Source: Ramazzottius varieornatus (Eukaryota > Tardigrada > Eutardigrada > Parachela > Ramazzottiidae). Taken from it: a DNA stretch of 64,000 nucleotides. The first letter of the stretch is position 1. Every line of letters starts with the position of its first letter. Below are positions 1 to 14,550 of this stretch, piece by piece. A program made the translations under genes and the position numbers. The stretch spans positions 4,270,629 to 4,334,628 of the forward strand of contig BDGG01000001.1 in NCBI GenBank assembly GCA_001949185.1. The letters are read 5' to 3'. A model generated the notes under the pieces. The model was not told where the DNA came from. It did not search any database and worked only from the letters and a program-made list of their open reading frames with translations.

Positions 1-22
1 CAGCGCAAACCAATTTGCGTAC

Positions 23-2077
23 CCGCTGAAAGCGTTTGTTGGAGCAGAAATCTTTGGCAGCGCACTTTGGTCCGCATTCAATGTACAGCATCCGATTCAG
101 ACAGCCTTCTGTACATCCTTCCATCCCCATCTTCGCGTCTTCAGCTGAGAAAGTGCACTCACACCGCATCTTCCGAGCTTCACGATCCTCCCTTTGCCTG
201 AACAAACGCATACCTCTCGAAAACTTCATCACAACCAAACGCAGCGAAATCATAGTTTTCTAATTCTACTTTGCTTTCATTCAAATGTTTTTTGGTTTCA
301 GTGGAAAAGAAACTTACTTGTGTTTGGCAAGGCGAATGCATTCAGGGATAATTTCGTAGGGTGTAGGAGCCATATTTTCCACAGGTCTGTTGGTCTCAAC
401 TTCGGTGATGTCCTGTAAAACTTTCCCCGAATCTATACTGCTTCTGGACTGACAGGAAGGTTCTTCAGTAGACTGAGGTGCGGAGACGGTAGCTTTCTCT
501 GCCCACCGATTCTTCAGCTTTCTGGGGCGATTCTGGTCAGACACGTCTTCCTGGTCTTTCAGTTCCGACGACTGAGAGTGGGCGTCGTCACTGGCAGCAT
601 CACCGGAAAGCAGGCGATCTTTCACCAGCGAGTCAGGTCCAGCTCCGTTGTTCGGAATACTAATCGGTTGATCCGTTAGAACCTAGAAAGAACAAAATGC
701 AAATATGCAGTAAGAATAGTTCCACTAAAGAATCAAAGCAACAACAATCATTTCCAAGCAGAAACGACAATAGTAAGAAAACTTCAAATTGTTAACCATT
801 CCACAGAGCGAACTTGAATGTTTATTAAATCAAAGTAATACCGAAGAATGACGAAAATAAAGTACGACTTGAAAAAACAGAAAATATTCACCTTCTTCTT
901 TCGTCCACGACGAGACTTTTCAGGACGATGTGCCGAAGACGCGCTGGACAAGGGCTCAGCTGGCTGGGACATGGTTCTTTCTCCCGATACGGGCTGAGCG
1001 GCGGGACTTTTGGCAGGAGATGGAGGTTTATCGTCCGACTTACCACTATTCCTGGTTGAGCGTCTTCGTCCTACGGCACTTCCGCGACTAGCTGCTCTCC
1101 GACGAGGTTTCTTCTTGTTCTGATCTTCTTCAGCAATCATCTGGTCAAGACGACTTTCAAAGTCATCGTCTTCCTCTTCGTAGTCGTCTTCGGTGTCCGG
1201 AATCTGATCGCGCAGGTCGGTGACTTTCAACAGGCGCTCCACGTGCTTGTTGATGAGATCGTCATCGGTAGTCTGCTTACGTGGCGAACTTCTTTCTGGC
1301 CTAGGTTGCGAGGATTCTGAATACAGGTCAGAAGGTGCAGGAGAATGCCAATTGGAGATGAGATCCGTGGAGGTGGCTGAACCACGGCGGGATAGCTTAG
1401 AAGGGGAATATGTTTCATCAACAGCGTCGCTGGAAGTTGGCTCTACCATATCTACATTATGCAAAAGAGCAAGTCATTACCTGACACGGAAAGCCTAAAT
1501 ACCACGTCTTACAGTTCCTAAGAGCTACCAGAAGGCCCAAGCAATAGTGAGAATAAGAGAACAGCCATCAATCGGGAGGGAGGCGGTGGAGTTCCTCTGC
1601 CAGGAAGTACGTACTACCACCAGTAAAACTGCCACCAGCGATATCGCGTAGCTGTAAAATCAGATTATTCGTACGCATGCACGGTCTGTGCTAAAGACCC
1701 CTGAGAAAATTCGAAACCGAACCAGCCCCTTCATGATGCTTGTTTGATTATCGTCCAACCATAAGTCTGTTGGGTTAGGAGCCAGAGAGCTGGTTCCCGT
1801 CTTCCCGAAGATACTTACGGTGAGGCGACGAAGACGAAACAGTTTCCGACGATAGAGGTTGGCTCAAAGAGGTCTCGGATGGATTTGGGATGGTGAGAAA
1901 CTTGAATTTGCCCATTCTTTTCGTTTCGCTGGTGGTAGCAGAGGACGAGCTGCAGGCCGTGGTAGAGCCCGACATTTCGCCACTGTCTGCATGGACGATG
2001 CCCCCGTTGGTCATCCCGAAACCAGTTGGCGGAATAATGAAGAGCTGAGGTGTAGGGAATGAAGCAAAACGATCCAT
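23..2077 (-). CDS. SETD2: SETD2/Set2-type histone H3K36 methyltransferase, N-terminal part (continues beyond left edge)
   Basis: Four exons can be joined in frame on the minus strand: 1819-2077, 893-1451, 318-682 and 23-215, with GT-AG junctions. The first ~390 residues are Ser/Pro/charge-rich and disordered, with an acidic stretch and basic KKKPRRR and RRGRKKK patches. The last exon carries the cysteine-rich AWS (associated-with-SET) domain: MRCECTF, a Cys-Thr-Glu-Gly-Cys-Leu-Asn-Arg motif, then ECGPKC and FCSNKRFQR, which closely resembles SETD2. In that family AWS precedes the SET domain that trimethylates H3 lysine 36 during transcription elongation. The SET, WW and SRI domains must lie left of the window, so the call rests on AWS. 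ASH1 and NSD proteins also have AWS, but the FCSNRRFQR-like ending fits SETD2 best. The start at 2077 is an ATG in good context; extra upstream exons cannot be excluded. Confidence 0.85.
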
Positions 2078-2641
2078 GGTCGCGACGAAATTACGGCGTC
2101 AATGTCATAAGTCTCCGGAAAAGGAGCACCCGACAAGGCTGCGACGTCTCAGCGTACTCCTCTCGTTGTCTTCAGCATCTTCCTGTCTTCAATGTGTTGT
2201 TCCACGTGTCCCACAGAGGCACATAAAACATAAGATATCATGATCCATTACATCCCGCTGGCAGTTTCACTTCAGGAGAATATCTGGAAAGAAGATAAAG
2301 TGTTTTACGGCGACAAAAATGGGAGTTTGATCAGTCTAGAAACCAGGCGCTTTTACACAACACACTGTTACAGAGAGCAATGCGCGTTGGTTGCTGTCCC
2401 TGTACGGCGTTTCATTGGAACGCATCATTGAAAAATGCATTGCGCTTACGGAACGGCTTGAACCGATGTCAATTTTCAGACGGGACGGATGGAGCGACTG
2501 TGGGAACCGAGTGAACAGCTTGCCGATTCGGGCACGCACACATGTTTCGCCTACCATCCACCGAGCAGGAGATCCCAGAATTTCTAGCATCCCTCCTTGC
2601 TTTCGGATTATCCTGACACTTTATCACCATCTGCCGTGAAC
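2078..2641. promoter_or_regulatory. Divergent spacer between SETD2 and ATP5F1B
   Basis: This 564-bp gap lies between two start codons facing away from each other, so it should hold both promoters and the two 5' untranslated regions. I see no convincing TATA box, no long open frame that looks like a gene and no repeat copy. The assignment is from position only. Confidence 0.45.
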
Positions 2642-4922
<2,281 letters not shown>

Positions 4923-5357
4923 GCTATTCGACTGGGCTACTATTGTCATTTTGTAATTTTACGCGATACAGTTGTGCAGTTGGTGTGTGAAGACTCTGCT
5001 GGGCGATAGTTCGCCGATTCTTTCGAGATTCGTAAGAATATTCTGTAAGCATTGTTTGAAACTTTGAGACGAAACAGAAAATGTGTTGATGTGACGGACG
5101 AAACCAATAAAATATTATTTATGCGTGACAAAATATTCAGGTGTATACCGGAATCTAGGCACAGAAAATATCGGTTTAGAGAACAAACCAGAATAAAATG
5201 ACGAAAACCGGACAGAAACTATGTTGTTTGCCGAAGAGGCAGGTGAAGTGATGAATTATTTAACGCCTTCAGCAGATTTTGCCTTTTTCATACAGTATGT
5301 ACGGAAGGCCCGTAAAATCCTTGCCGACCACGGCCTTGTCAGCTACATGAGTAGGGG
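4923..5357 (+). terminator. ATP5F1B 3' UTR and flank with polyadenylation signal
   Basis: An AATAAA hexamer at 5106-5111, about 185 bp after the ATP5F1B stop codon, is the likely cleavage and polyadenylation signal. The remainder up to the transposon end shows nothing recognisable. Confidence 0.5.
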
Positions 5358-6586
5358 GTTCAATAAGTTTTAAGGCGTCACTGCCCTAGTAGACCCATAT
5401 TTTTATCCCACTGTCCAAAACGAAGCTGACTTATTTACGGCCGGTTCAGTACCAAAAGACCCGACCAAAAGACCCGCGTAAGTTACAGTTTGGGCACTTG
5501 ACGAACTTTTCACCTTCCCCGTTAACATGGCGCACTACGATGAGCCATTCTGCTGACGCGTCATATTGTACAATTTCAAGCGGAATTTGACGACACGGAA
5601 ACGCTTCGAGGAGATGAGTAAAGTGTTAGGGGATTATTCCTCGTCGGATCACCTGTTGAGTACTGGTACAGAAATTTTCATCGAAAGATTTTCGATCTGG
5701 AAGATGCTCTACGTTTTGAGGCTGCTGTTACGCCGCGCACCGACGGAAACATTGCCTTGACACACAAGGCGGAGGAACCGGAGATTTCAGGGGGACTGCC
5801 GAACAGATATTACACGACGATCTTAATTTGCACAAAATTCGTGCTCGATGGGTACCTCATGGACTGACGGAGGACTAACGTCCGTCAAGAGTTCGTTGTT
5901 GTGAGCAGATGTCTCCTATCCTGGAGCCGAACAGAAAGTACAATGCAGTGACTGGTGGTAAATCTTATACGAGTATCTCTTATTGCGACCGAAAACGGAA
6001 GGAACAGAACAAGGAATGGCTCGAGAAAAAAAGTGGCGCACCCATAGTTGTCCGGCACCGAGGAGCATCAAGAACCATATGTATGAGTTTTTTCCTGGAT
6101 CGGAACGGAGTTATTTTCTATACAAAGCTACTGCATACACCGTCGATGCTTCTCGCACTCATTAACAGTTTGAAGCCTCTGTTTGAGATCCTGAGAAACA
6201 GACGTCCGAAAGCCGGACTTCGGGGGAACTGATTCACACGATAACGCGAAGTCACACAGCGCACTTGCAACAGCGGGTTTTTTGGCCGAGCAGGAGCTTC
6301 ATATTATTGTTCATCCCCCTTATTCTCCTATTTGCCTGCGATTTCCAGGTTCTTCCACAACTGAATGATCTTTTAAAGGGAAAATCATTTTCGACGGTAG
6401 AGGAGCTCGATGGCGCCAGCGATGACGCCCTTGCTTTTTTTGATAAAACTTTTACCACAGAATGTCTGACGACTGGATTCCTCGATGTAAACGTTGCATA
6501 GTGGTCGGTGGTGCTTACTTTGGAAAGTTGTGAAGCTCGGGCGAACGAGTAATTTGTAATAAAATCACCTTTAAAACTTATTGAAC
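5358..6586 (+). mobile_element. Decayed mariner-like (Tc1/mariner) DNA transposon
   Basis: Two inverted copies of a GTTCAATAAGTTTTAA-like sequence, at 5358-5374 and 6569-6586, differ by one extra A and bracket 1.23 kb, the normal size for a mariner element. Between them, plus-strand reading frames match a mariner transposase in order but are broken by stops and frame changes. The terminal repeats are imperfect and TA target duplications are not clear, so the insertion looks old and inactive. Confidence 0.75.
5561..6501 (+). pseudogene. Mariner transposase pseudogene
   Basis: Fragments in different plus-strand frames keep family landmarks: HKIRARWVPHGLTEDQR around 5830-5880, a degenerate version of the TGDETW catalytic region near 5950 (reads TGGKSY), EQNKEW and KSGAPI near 6005-6045, DRNGVIFY near 6100-6120, and a C-terminal HPPYSP-like segment near 6310-6330 followed by LNDLLKGKSFSTVEEL. 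In intact mariners the DDE/D catalytic aspartates bind metal and cut DNA. Here several stops and frameshifts interrupt the frame and catalytic positions are changed, so no active transposase is expected. Confidence 0.75.
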
Positions 6587-7350
6587 GCTCTTTCTACTGT
6601 ATTTCGTAGAAAAATGGCAGATTGACTGTGCGCTGAAGAAGACCTCACAGCTGAATCGTTGAGGTTTTCGAAAAGAAGTTATCGGAGCGCGTCGATCACT
6701 TATGTTTGCTACCGTAAACGCTGACGATTTCTGGCCATCCATCCATTCTACCTTACGGAGTGTACATGAGAAGATAAATCAGTCATCGTCTGTTTGTTTG
6801 CATAATGACCGGTAAATGTACACTGGCAGGAGTGCTATGGTGTTACCTTGGTCTCTGCTGCTGCACTATACATGGAATAAAGTTTTGTTTTACCATTTGG
6901 GGGTTACAAACAGTGCAAGCAGATCAACTTGTTGAATCAGTCTCAGCTCAGTGTCTACGTGCGAACGAAAAGGTAAAGTTAACCTGACAAGGCATATTAT
7001 GCTTCCTCATAACTTCGTTCACCGAATAGCGCGAGTATCGACAACCATTGGTGGCGGCCAGCGACGGAAGGAGTGTCCGGAATCTGCTTTATTTGCCAGA
7101 GCTCGAGTTATGATTTGCTCCATAACCGTCGCGCTTGTCACTTTGATAGATTGTTTAGTCGGCTGCCGTTGAAGCGTTTGTGAGAAGTGGAAAACATAGG
7201 AAACTGGTTCGAGGTATTTAGAGGCTTGTTTTCCTACGATACTCCGTGGTATTCTGTTCGTGCTTCAATTGGCTTTTAAAGAGTTCTGAAATAAACGTTT
7301 ATGCTGTGTTGAACAAGCTTATCGTTGAGAGCAAAACAGTCGAGAGGACC
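6587..7350. other. Spacer upstream of the forkhead gene
   Basis: This 764-bp stretch is presumed promoter and 5' UTR of the forkhead gene, from position. Short open frames are present, but none has a recognisable domain, and I see no repeat of the two palindrome families here. Confidence 0.3.
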
Positions 7351-9653
7351 ATGGAGAACGTGACTGTTTATGGTGCAGCCGAGGATTCGGCGTCAGCAGT
7401 TCATCGCGCTGCGGAAGCTGACCAGTCGATGATGGAAGATGATCATCCCGGAAGTAACCGCACGGACTCACCGTAAGTCACCGTACTGACATATTGGGCT
7501 GGAAAGACCAAACATTTGTAATTGTTAATTTAGTCCTGGCAAAAGTTTTGGTCTTTCCTAATTCGTTTGATCTACGAATGCAGTTCCGGCTTTCGGCAAA
7601 ACTGGTAAAATGTAACTACCGATCTCTCGTGACGTAATTTCTCCTCCTTTACACATCTTTTTGTCGTTCGAAAATCGGTTTGACACAGCAAAACCAATAT
7701 CTCTGAATATTCACAAAGTTTCATTTGATTTGCCAACCTTAACATCTACTTTTTGACAAAAGTTGCGTCGGTATAGTACTATGCTACCTGTAGTGTCCAA
7801 CATTCATTCGTGCTAATTTCAGATCAAATTCGAGCATCAATCCAGACGTGGTCGGTAGGGAGGGCGGTGGACCGAATCAAAAGCCTTCCGTTAAGAGCAA
7901 TTACCAGCGACGGCCGAAACCACCCTTTTCCTACATCGCGCTGATCGCAAAAGCCATACGGGCGTCTGCCACTGGGAAACTGACCCTAGCCGAAATCAAC
8001 GACTACCTGATGAAAGAATGGCCCTTCTTCCGCGGGGATTACACCGGCTGGAGGAACTCAATCCGTCATAACCTCTCGCTTAACGAATGTTTCAAGAAGG
8101 TTCTCCGCGATCCGAACCGCCCATGGGGGAAGGACAACTACTGGATGCTCAACGAATCTTCGGATTACACCTTCGCTGACGGGGTATTTCGTCGACGTCG
8201 CAAGCGACTGCATAAAAAATGCCGAAGCGGAGGACGAGCCACAGGAGGCGGTCGGCTTGTCAACGAGTTTAACCCTGAGCACAAACACGGTACGTGAGTG
8301 ATTAACATAAACTATGACAAGTGTTTGAGGTCGCCGCATGTTCACAACCACACAACATTTGTACTTGCTAATTTAAGGTCAGAGTAGATTACCGAATCAT
8401 TTGTAGGACATGTGAGACGAAGGCAGAGCGCGCCGAAAGACAGGATTGTGTAAAGCTTATACGACAACTTTTCCAGAAGGTCTCCACGCGCAGTAACGAA
8501 TCCGCGTGCCTATTGACACTCGGTATTAAGCTCTTGGCCACAGCCAAGGTGACAGATTGCACAAATACCGGCTTAGAGTGTTTTTCTTGGACTATCACAT
8601 GATGGTCACCGCTAACCTTACCACACTAAAGCTCACACGAAGAAACTCAACCTTTTGAAACGAGAAAATTTTAAAACATATTAGCTTTAACGAACACAAT
8701 ACGTCAAGAGGGAGAAAATAGTTCCGAAGTTCACATCAATAGTAGACTGAAAAGTCACCGAGTGGAAAATTCAGGATCGTTTTAATAACACATGCAAGAA
8801 CCGCATTTCCATTTTTACTGTTGTAGAGAACTTCCGAAATCGTCGACAAAGTTCTTTCTTGATCGATGATCTTCTCGGAAGACGACAGCAGTGCAGCACT
8901 TCAGAAGAAGATAGACTGGAAGGGGCAGCCGTCGGTCTGGACGAAAATATTCCCTCGAGATCGTCCATCACGAGTAGAACCACGAAGCTTCCTCCTTCTG
9001 TTCAAAGCGACGATACGGCTGAAGAGGTTTGCGGTAGCCGCTGTAGCCAAGTCGAGGCCTCTTCAAAGCGCAAAAGTGTTTCCGCCACTGCAGCTGCTTC
9101 TGCCAACAATAAGACAAGAAAGCTTCTTGATAACAGTGTATCAACGGCAGTGAAGAAATCAAACTCATCGCATCGCCATCATTCGGCAATTGGCCATCAG
9201 CTTAAGCTGGTGCCTCATTCGTCATCCCCGTCAAGGAGCCCATCCGTCTCCTTAAACAAACATGTCACAGCTTCCGTAAGCACAAATGCCAAACAGGCCA
9301 AGAAAGAAGCAGCTTTGCCCAAGCCGGACGACATTATCAAGCCCAAGTTCCTCCGCTATTCCTCGGCCAAATGGGAAGAAGGAGAAGTGCAACCGTTGTC
9401 GGCTTATCCATTCTGGCTCAATGGCGCCTGTTTACCCAGGCATCATCCTCATTCCCTGATGGCCATGCAACCTTATGCCGGCTTTCCATTCTCCGCCAAC
9501 ACATTCCCAGCTAATCTGTATCCTTTCTTGTCATCGCAAGCATTGACCCAAATGGCAGCCGGTTGTCTTCCGGGTCCTGACGCCGCCCAACTTCAGTCGG
9601 CCGTCTGTTCCATTCCAAATTTTTCTTCGTATATGCTAAAACCATTCACTTGA
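7351..9653 (+). CDS. FOXQ1: Forkhead transcription factor, FOXQ1-like
   Basis: Three exons (7351-7472, 7823-8289, 8827-9653) join to about 471 residues. The winged-helix DNA-binding domain (about residues 65-160) begins RRPKPPFSYIALIAKAIR, contains WRNSIRHNLSLNECFKKVL and ends YTFADGVFRRRRKRL. The combinations GWRNSIRHNLSLN, PWGKDNYWML and YTFADGVFRRRRKR are characteristic of FOXQ1 among forkhead classes. The N-terminus is acidic. The C-terminal half is Ser-rich and low in complexity, ending in a hydrophobic Pro/Phe-rich region (PYAGFPFSANTFPANLYPFL) that may be a regulatory domain. It is expected to be a nuclear sequence-specific regulator. The ATG at 7351 sits in a strong GACCATGG context; an upstream in-frame extension exists but lacks conserved features. 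FOXQ2 is a less likely alternative. Confidence 0.87.
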
Positions 9654-11886
9654 TAAGTCTGGTTTGTCAAGACCTCCACCATTTCTCGTTTCCTGGAATA
9701 TGTGCCTAGACTTGTTGGTGATGTTTGGTATTTTGCGTTATTTTATTCCCGTTGCCTTTGTTCAAACCAGAACTGTTCTTTTCGACCAAGTTCTCACAGA
9801 TTTTTTCACAGTTACTCAACGTTAGCTCCAGTTATATTACTCCCGATACAGCAGACTAGAAAAAGAAGTTGTTATTTAGGGCGTCGGCAAATGAACTGTA
9901 CGTGATTGTAAATTTGTAATGTCTGGCGGCGCACGTTGTCCTTGTCGTTGTTAGCAAGCGTGCGCCACTTGGGACAACGATCTTGCTCAAGTCATTTGCC
10001 GACATTCCATGAACTGGAACAATGATTTCGGGAAACCGAAAAACTTTCTCTTGTCACAGCACTTGAGTATGGTGGGGAAAGAAATGGGCGTTGGCTTGAA
10101 TGAGAACATTCCGGACCCCCAAAAGGTCAATTGTATTCGGAAGTCAAGTTCGGCTTTTAGATACCAGGACAGTACTTGCGGGGATTTATGCAGCGGAATG
10201 AATGGATTTACAACCAAGAATGAAGCGTTTGTTTGAAGAGAAGTCATGCCCATGCAACAATGCCGGTTTATTGGTTGGCGAAGTGCATGATAGGCTTTGG
10301 TAGTTCATGCGAGTACACAGTACACTAACTTGTAGTCTTCATAACCATTGCGCACTTGACAATGGTTTTGCCGGATAAAGCGCCTAGTATCGTTTTCGCA
10401 ATGGCCGGCTCATCTGTAAGTTATCTTCATATGGAGAACCGGCTAAACAAGTCTCTTATCCGGACGGATATACATATATTTTGCCAAACCGAACAAACGA
10501 TACAGACGAGCATAACATTTGATCGCCTTGCAGCGCGGCTACGCATACATTGGCTCGTAATGTCAACCTTGAGTTGACAGAACCTTTCTGCATTATCTCT
10601 AGAAGGGGCACTTGAAGGCGACGCATCGTCGAGATTGAATTACGGAATTCTTGCTGCTTGATCGGCTGTAATATGCCCGTGGATGACTGGTTAAGTGTCG
10701 TTTACAGCCAGTGACCATTTCGCCATTGCAGTTGCCAGCCAGACACCCTCTAGGTTTTCCGTAATTTATTCTAAACATAGCATGAGAATTTACCTACCAC
10801 CCACTTACCTGTATATAAAATTACTTACAGACGTGTAGCTGAAAAGTAACTGATAAATATTCCGACTTAATTAGAGTGCGCCATTCAGAGTCCCTCATAG
10901 CAGGATGACTGACAAAAGCTAGAATATTTCAACATTTTGTTTGTCTTCTCAGGAAGATATACGAATGCTTGCTTTTCCATTGACTAGCGTACTTTAAGTA
11001 GGCCGAACGCTGAGGGCCAAACACAGGCGTGAAATATCGTGGAGCCCATCTTCACTAAGCGAAGAATTCGAACTGTGGGACTGTACAAAGAGCGCGCGGG
11101 TTGACAGGGGTGAAGCCGGCGGGTTGATCGTGGGCTCCTAGCTGAGAAATTACTCGGTACAGGTGTGACCTTACAACACCAACTGTTTAGCTTCCTGGCA
11201 GAACACCGCTTCTAAATGGACTGTCTGCCATGTCAAGCAGGAGATAAACATGGAGATAGATGGTAGAACAAAAGAAGAATGGTTTGTCGGTCTTTCGTAC
11301 CTAGAGCCCAGATAGGGAAAGTGTGGATCTCAAATGACTGTAGAAGAGATTAAATGCAGACGTCAAATATGTCTCTTGTCCCTAATCTCCATAAGTGGCC
11401 AAGTATTAGTTTGGTCAACGTGAATCGCAGTAACGTTAACTTTATCTCCTTGTGCCCAGCCAACGGGAATTATGTCCCTCATGTTTGTTCATGCGCCTAC
11501 GGGAAATCATAGATTCCGGGGGCGAGCAGATCTAGAGAAAGATGGCCGATCGCGAACTCCATAAGGCTAATACTACTTGACTGTCGACAGAAGCTGACAT
11601 CTTGGATTACCTTTGTCAGTTGGTTGACCGCAAAACAATACGATCGCATACTCGTCCACCGCAAACGCCATTCGCAATGAACCATATCGGAAACAAAATG
11701 AGCTCCAACTCGTGTACTGCACAAAGAGATATTCATTCTCATTCAGATTTTCAGAACGATTTTATTCCAACTTTTTAGTGAAATACTGACTTTAAAATTA
11801 ATAACTTAAAATTTCGTGGGCAATTGGTATCTCTAAATACGGGCATTTCATTGGTAAACAAAGTTCGAAAAGAATTATTGCGCGCG
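9654..11886. other. 2.2-kb gene-poor region
   Basis: No reading frame here resembles a known protein and no tRNA or rRNA could be recognised by eye. The FOXQ1 3' UTR must occupy the left end and the 3' UTR of the p55 MAGUK the right end. A copy of palindromic repeat family 1 lies at 9921-9982. Distal regulatory elements are possible but nothing in the sequence proves them. Confidence 0.4.
9921..9982. repeat. Palindromic repeat family 1, copy 1
   Basis: The left arm GGCGCACGTT and right arm CGTGCGCCACTTGGGA are partly complementary, and the copy ends in the family's ACAACGATCTTG border. It lies about 270 bp after the FOXQ1 stop codon. The left arm has lost the usual CAAGT part, so this copy is degraded. 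Confidence 0.65.
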
Positions 11887-14550
11887 TTAGTCAGAGTAAA
11901 TCCAGTCAGCCGGTATCCACTGGTCTTCCTTCTCGGTATTCTCCAGAGCTTTCAGTAGGCTGTAAAACGCTTCTTCGAAATCTTCTTGCATGAGAACAAG
12001 ATCAATGAAAGGTCCGTAGACTTGCAGGAGTATGCGCACAGTTTCGGAGGAACTTGGCTTGTGGTCGGGTTCCAGGCGCAGGTTCTCCATGGTGCGGCTC
12101 CCCAGTGCCGTTGAGTGCCGATCCATGGTTTCATTCGTTGGCTGCGTGTGGAAGTCGGGCACTCCGACGAAAACGACGTAAGGCAAGAACTCTCGGGTTC
12201 GAAGCATTTTTAAACACTGCAAACGAAGAAGAGACTTGAATCGAGGTACTGTACTGGAGAGGGCGCCATCTGTGCTTTCCGAAAGCGCATCATGTTTCAT
12301 AAAAGTGGTTTCTACCTGTGGTCCGCAGTCCAAAAGGCAGGTCTTTCCCGACTTCACAATATTGCGAACAGTTTCTGTTTTCGTTCCGTAAAAGTTGGCT
12401 CCGACCGCTCCGTGTTCCAGGTATCGGTTTTCTCTGATGTCGGAAAGCATTTCCCATGGGGACGTGAAGAAGTAATGCTTCCCGTCTACCTCACCGGGTC
12501 TAGGCGAGCGCGAAGTATCTGCAAAAGAACATGAGATGAATTGTCATTTTAGGTGACAACAGTTACCAAAAATTAATCCGACTATGGATGTCCATTGACT
12601 CACGAGGTACGGGATATCCATATTCGTCAGGATACATCTTCATCAATTCAGAGATTAGTTTCCTCCTTGATGTCCCCGATGGTCCCAAGCAGACTATGCA
12701 TTTCCGGTGGAACGGAGGCATTTGGATGACTTCCTCGTACAGATTCAGTTCATGGCGATCGATCTCTGCGGAAAATTAGTACAAATTACTTCCATGGTCG
12801 GGATTTCATCTTGTCTCAACAGAGAAGTTGGTCCGAACTTGCAGGAAATACCTAAAGCGTCGTTGGGTCTTTGTCCATACAGTAGTCGCTTCCCTTTACG
12901 TATCCTTATGTGGGAGTGTTTCTCATCCGGCCAGAGCGACCCATTATGAAACACCGGGGACCGCGAACGCGCTTCTCGAATCTCTTGCAGCTCTTTGGAC
13001 GGGATAAGACGTGCTGTGCCAGTTTCACCTAACTTCCTGGCCTGTCAAGAAAAAGACAACTGGTGTACATAGTGTTGCAGAAGGTTCCGTTATCGCTGTG
13101 GATGACGATATGTTTGGCCTGTCCGCACCTGCCAAAATCTGTCGTCGGTTACATCGAGGACTTCCAGGATTTCTCCTCTGGTGAACGAAAGGCCCAAAGC
13201 TCGCGAAGGTAAGAGCTTGTCCGTTTGAGCGTTGTATGAAAAGAAAGCCTTCATGTACGTCTATAACAATCGATGAAAATTATTATTCAATAACTTGCAG
13301 ATTCAAAGAGCCGGAAGGAACTAAATTTGTAGCCTCTTGGGACTCACGGGCAACGGCTTTGTCCGATCGAACCACGAAGGAATGACTGTGAGCGTCAAAG
13401 TTCCCAATTGATCGCCTATTGCATTCTTCAGCTCCTCAACGGTTTTTACCGGTTGTCCGTTCACTTCTGATATCACGTCTCCAACGTGCAACATCCCTGA
13501 AACAAGAAATCTAAAATTTGGATTTTAGATGAAAATCTCATGGAAAAGAGTGATAATTTCTAAATTGTTTCTAAAAATTCCGAATTTACACAGATCGTTT
13601 TTCCAAGTGGCACACGTTCGCAGTCACGGGCAATGAAGACGTGCGCCACTTGAGATAACGATCTGGACGGAAATCATCTGCCGACGTGAGAAACAAAGCT
13701 AGATAAAGAAAAATTGCCATGACATTTGAATCGAAAATAAGTAAGATCTGAAAGCATCGCAAAAAATCGCTATCCCTCGAGAAGATACATCAAGCTTCAA
13801 AAAAATATTTCTTTGCTATTCATAAAAAGGGCGTGGCAGCCAGTGAGCATATTCAAACGTACCTTGCCGGTCGACCAAACCGTTGGCCAAAATTCTCCCG
13901 ACGGTTACTTTGCCGTCAACACATCGATACGTCATTCCCTGAGACCAGAAGTCAAAAAAAACACGCAACATATTATCAAATTAGGGGGCAAAAGGAGGAA
14001 GGAGAGCAGCTGAAAGGGGCAGCCTACCAGATCAAAATCCGACACTCGAGTGATGTTTATCCTCCGAACTCCGCAATCTTCGTGAGGGACATGAGCGCTA
14101 CGCGCACTGACGGGATTAGAGTTTGAAACTTCCTCAATGATGTTATCGAAGCTACTCAGACATGGCTCCAAACAAGTCTTGTTCGCAATCAGGTCATGCG
14201 CTTCCACAAGAGCCTGTAATTAGTCCCAAGATTATGGATTAACACTCAATCACAAAAGTATAGTTCCCACTTATGACAAATTTCAGTACACTCACCTGAA
14301 AATCGTAAGCGGAAACTATTTCCAGAAATTCCTCTATATCGGAGTACACGTCTTCCGTTTCACCAGAATCGTGTCCGACATCGACTCGGCCTTGAAGCTC
14401 GTCCATGACTTCAATCAGCAACTCGACGTTATCACCAAGAACAGGCTCGGGAAGCGTGCCGACTTCAACAGAAGTACGATTACGGCTGACCGAGCGGAAG
14501 TCGCCGATGGACATGCTTGTAGCGATCTTTTGAAGAGCGACTTGGTCCAT
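11887..14550 (-). CDS. MAGUK p55 family scaffold protein (MPP/Varicose-like)
   Basis: Nine exons (14296-14550, 14028-14213, 13863-13938, 13348-13496, 13129-13260, 12852-13041, 12604-12765, 12316-12518, 11887-12216) join in frame to about 560 residues. The order is the p55 plan: an L27-like N-terminus (1-140); a PDZ domain with VDGKVTVGRILANGLVDRQG and MLHVGDVISEVNGQ; an SH3 domain (TYMKAFFSYNAQTD, LGLSFTRGEIL, DDRFWQ); and a guanylate-kinase domain (IVCLGPSGTS, YPVPHTSRSPRPGE, GKHYFF, FYGTKTETV) ending QWIPADWIYSD. The P-loop of the kinase domain is degenerate, as in other MAGUKs that bind rather than phosphorylate. Family members organise cell junctions and polarity at the membrane. Resemblance is greatest to MPP1/2/6 and Varicose; exact orthology is uncertain. 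A family-1 hairpin sits in the intron within the PDZ domain. Confidence 0.88.
13592..13664. repeat. Palindromic repeat family 1, copy 2 (intronic)
   Basis: The left arm begins AGATCGTTTTTCCAAGTGG and the right arm ends CGCCACTTGAGATAACGATCT; they pair over about 27 bp with a few mismatches and a loop of about 19 nt. It lies in a p55 MAGUK intron (13497-13862). This is one of the fullest copies and defines the outer GATCGTT/AACGATC borders. Confidence 0.85.

Noticed and set aside
12766-12851. Coding continuation of the MAGUK SH3 exon
   Set aside because: The donor at 12851 followed by the acceptor before 12765 restores the SH3-kinase linker in frame; reading on gives an early stop.
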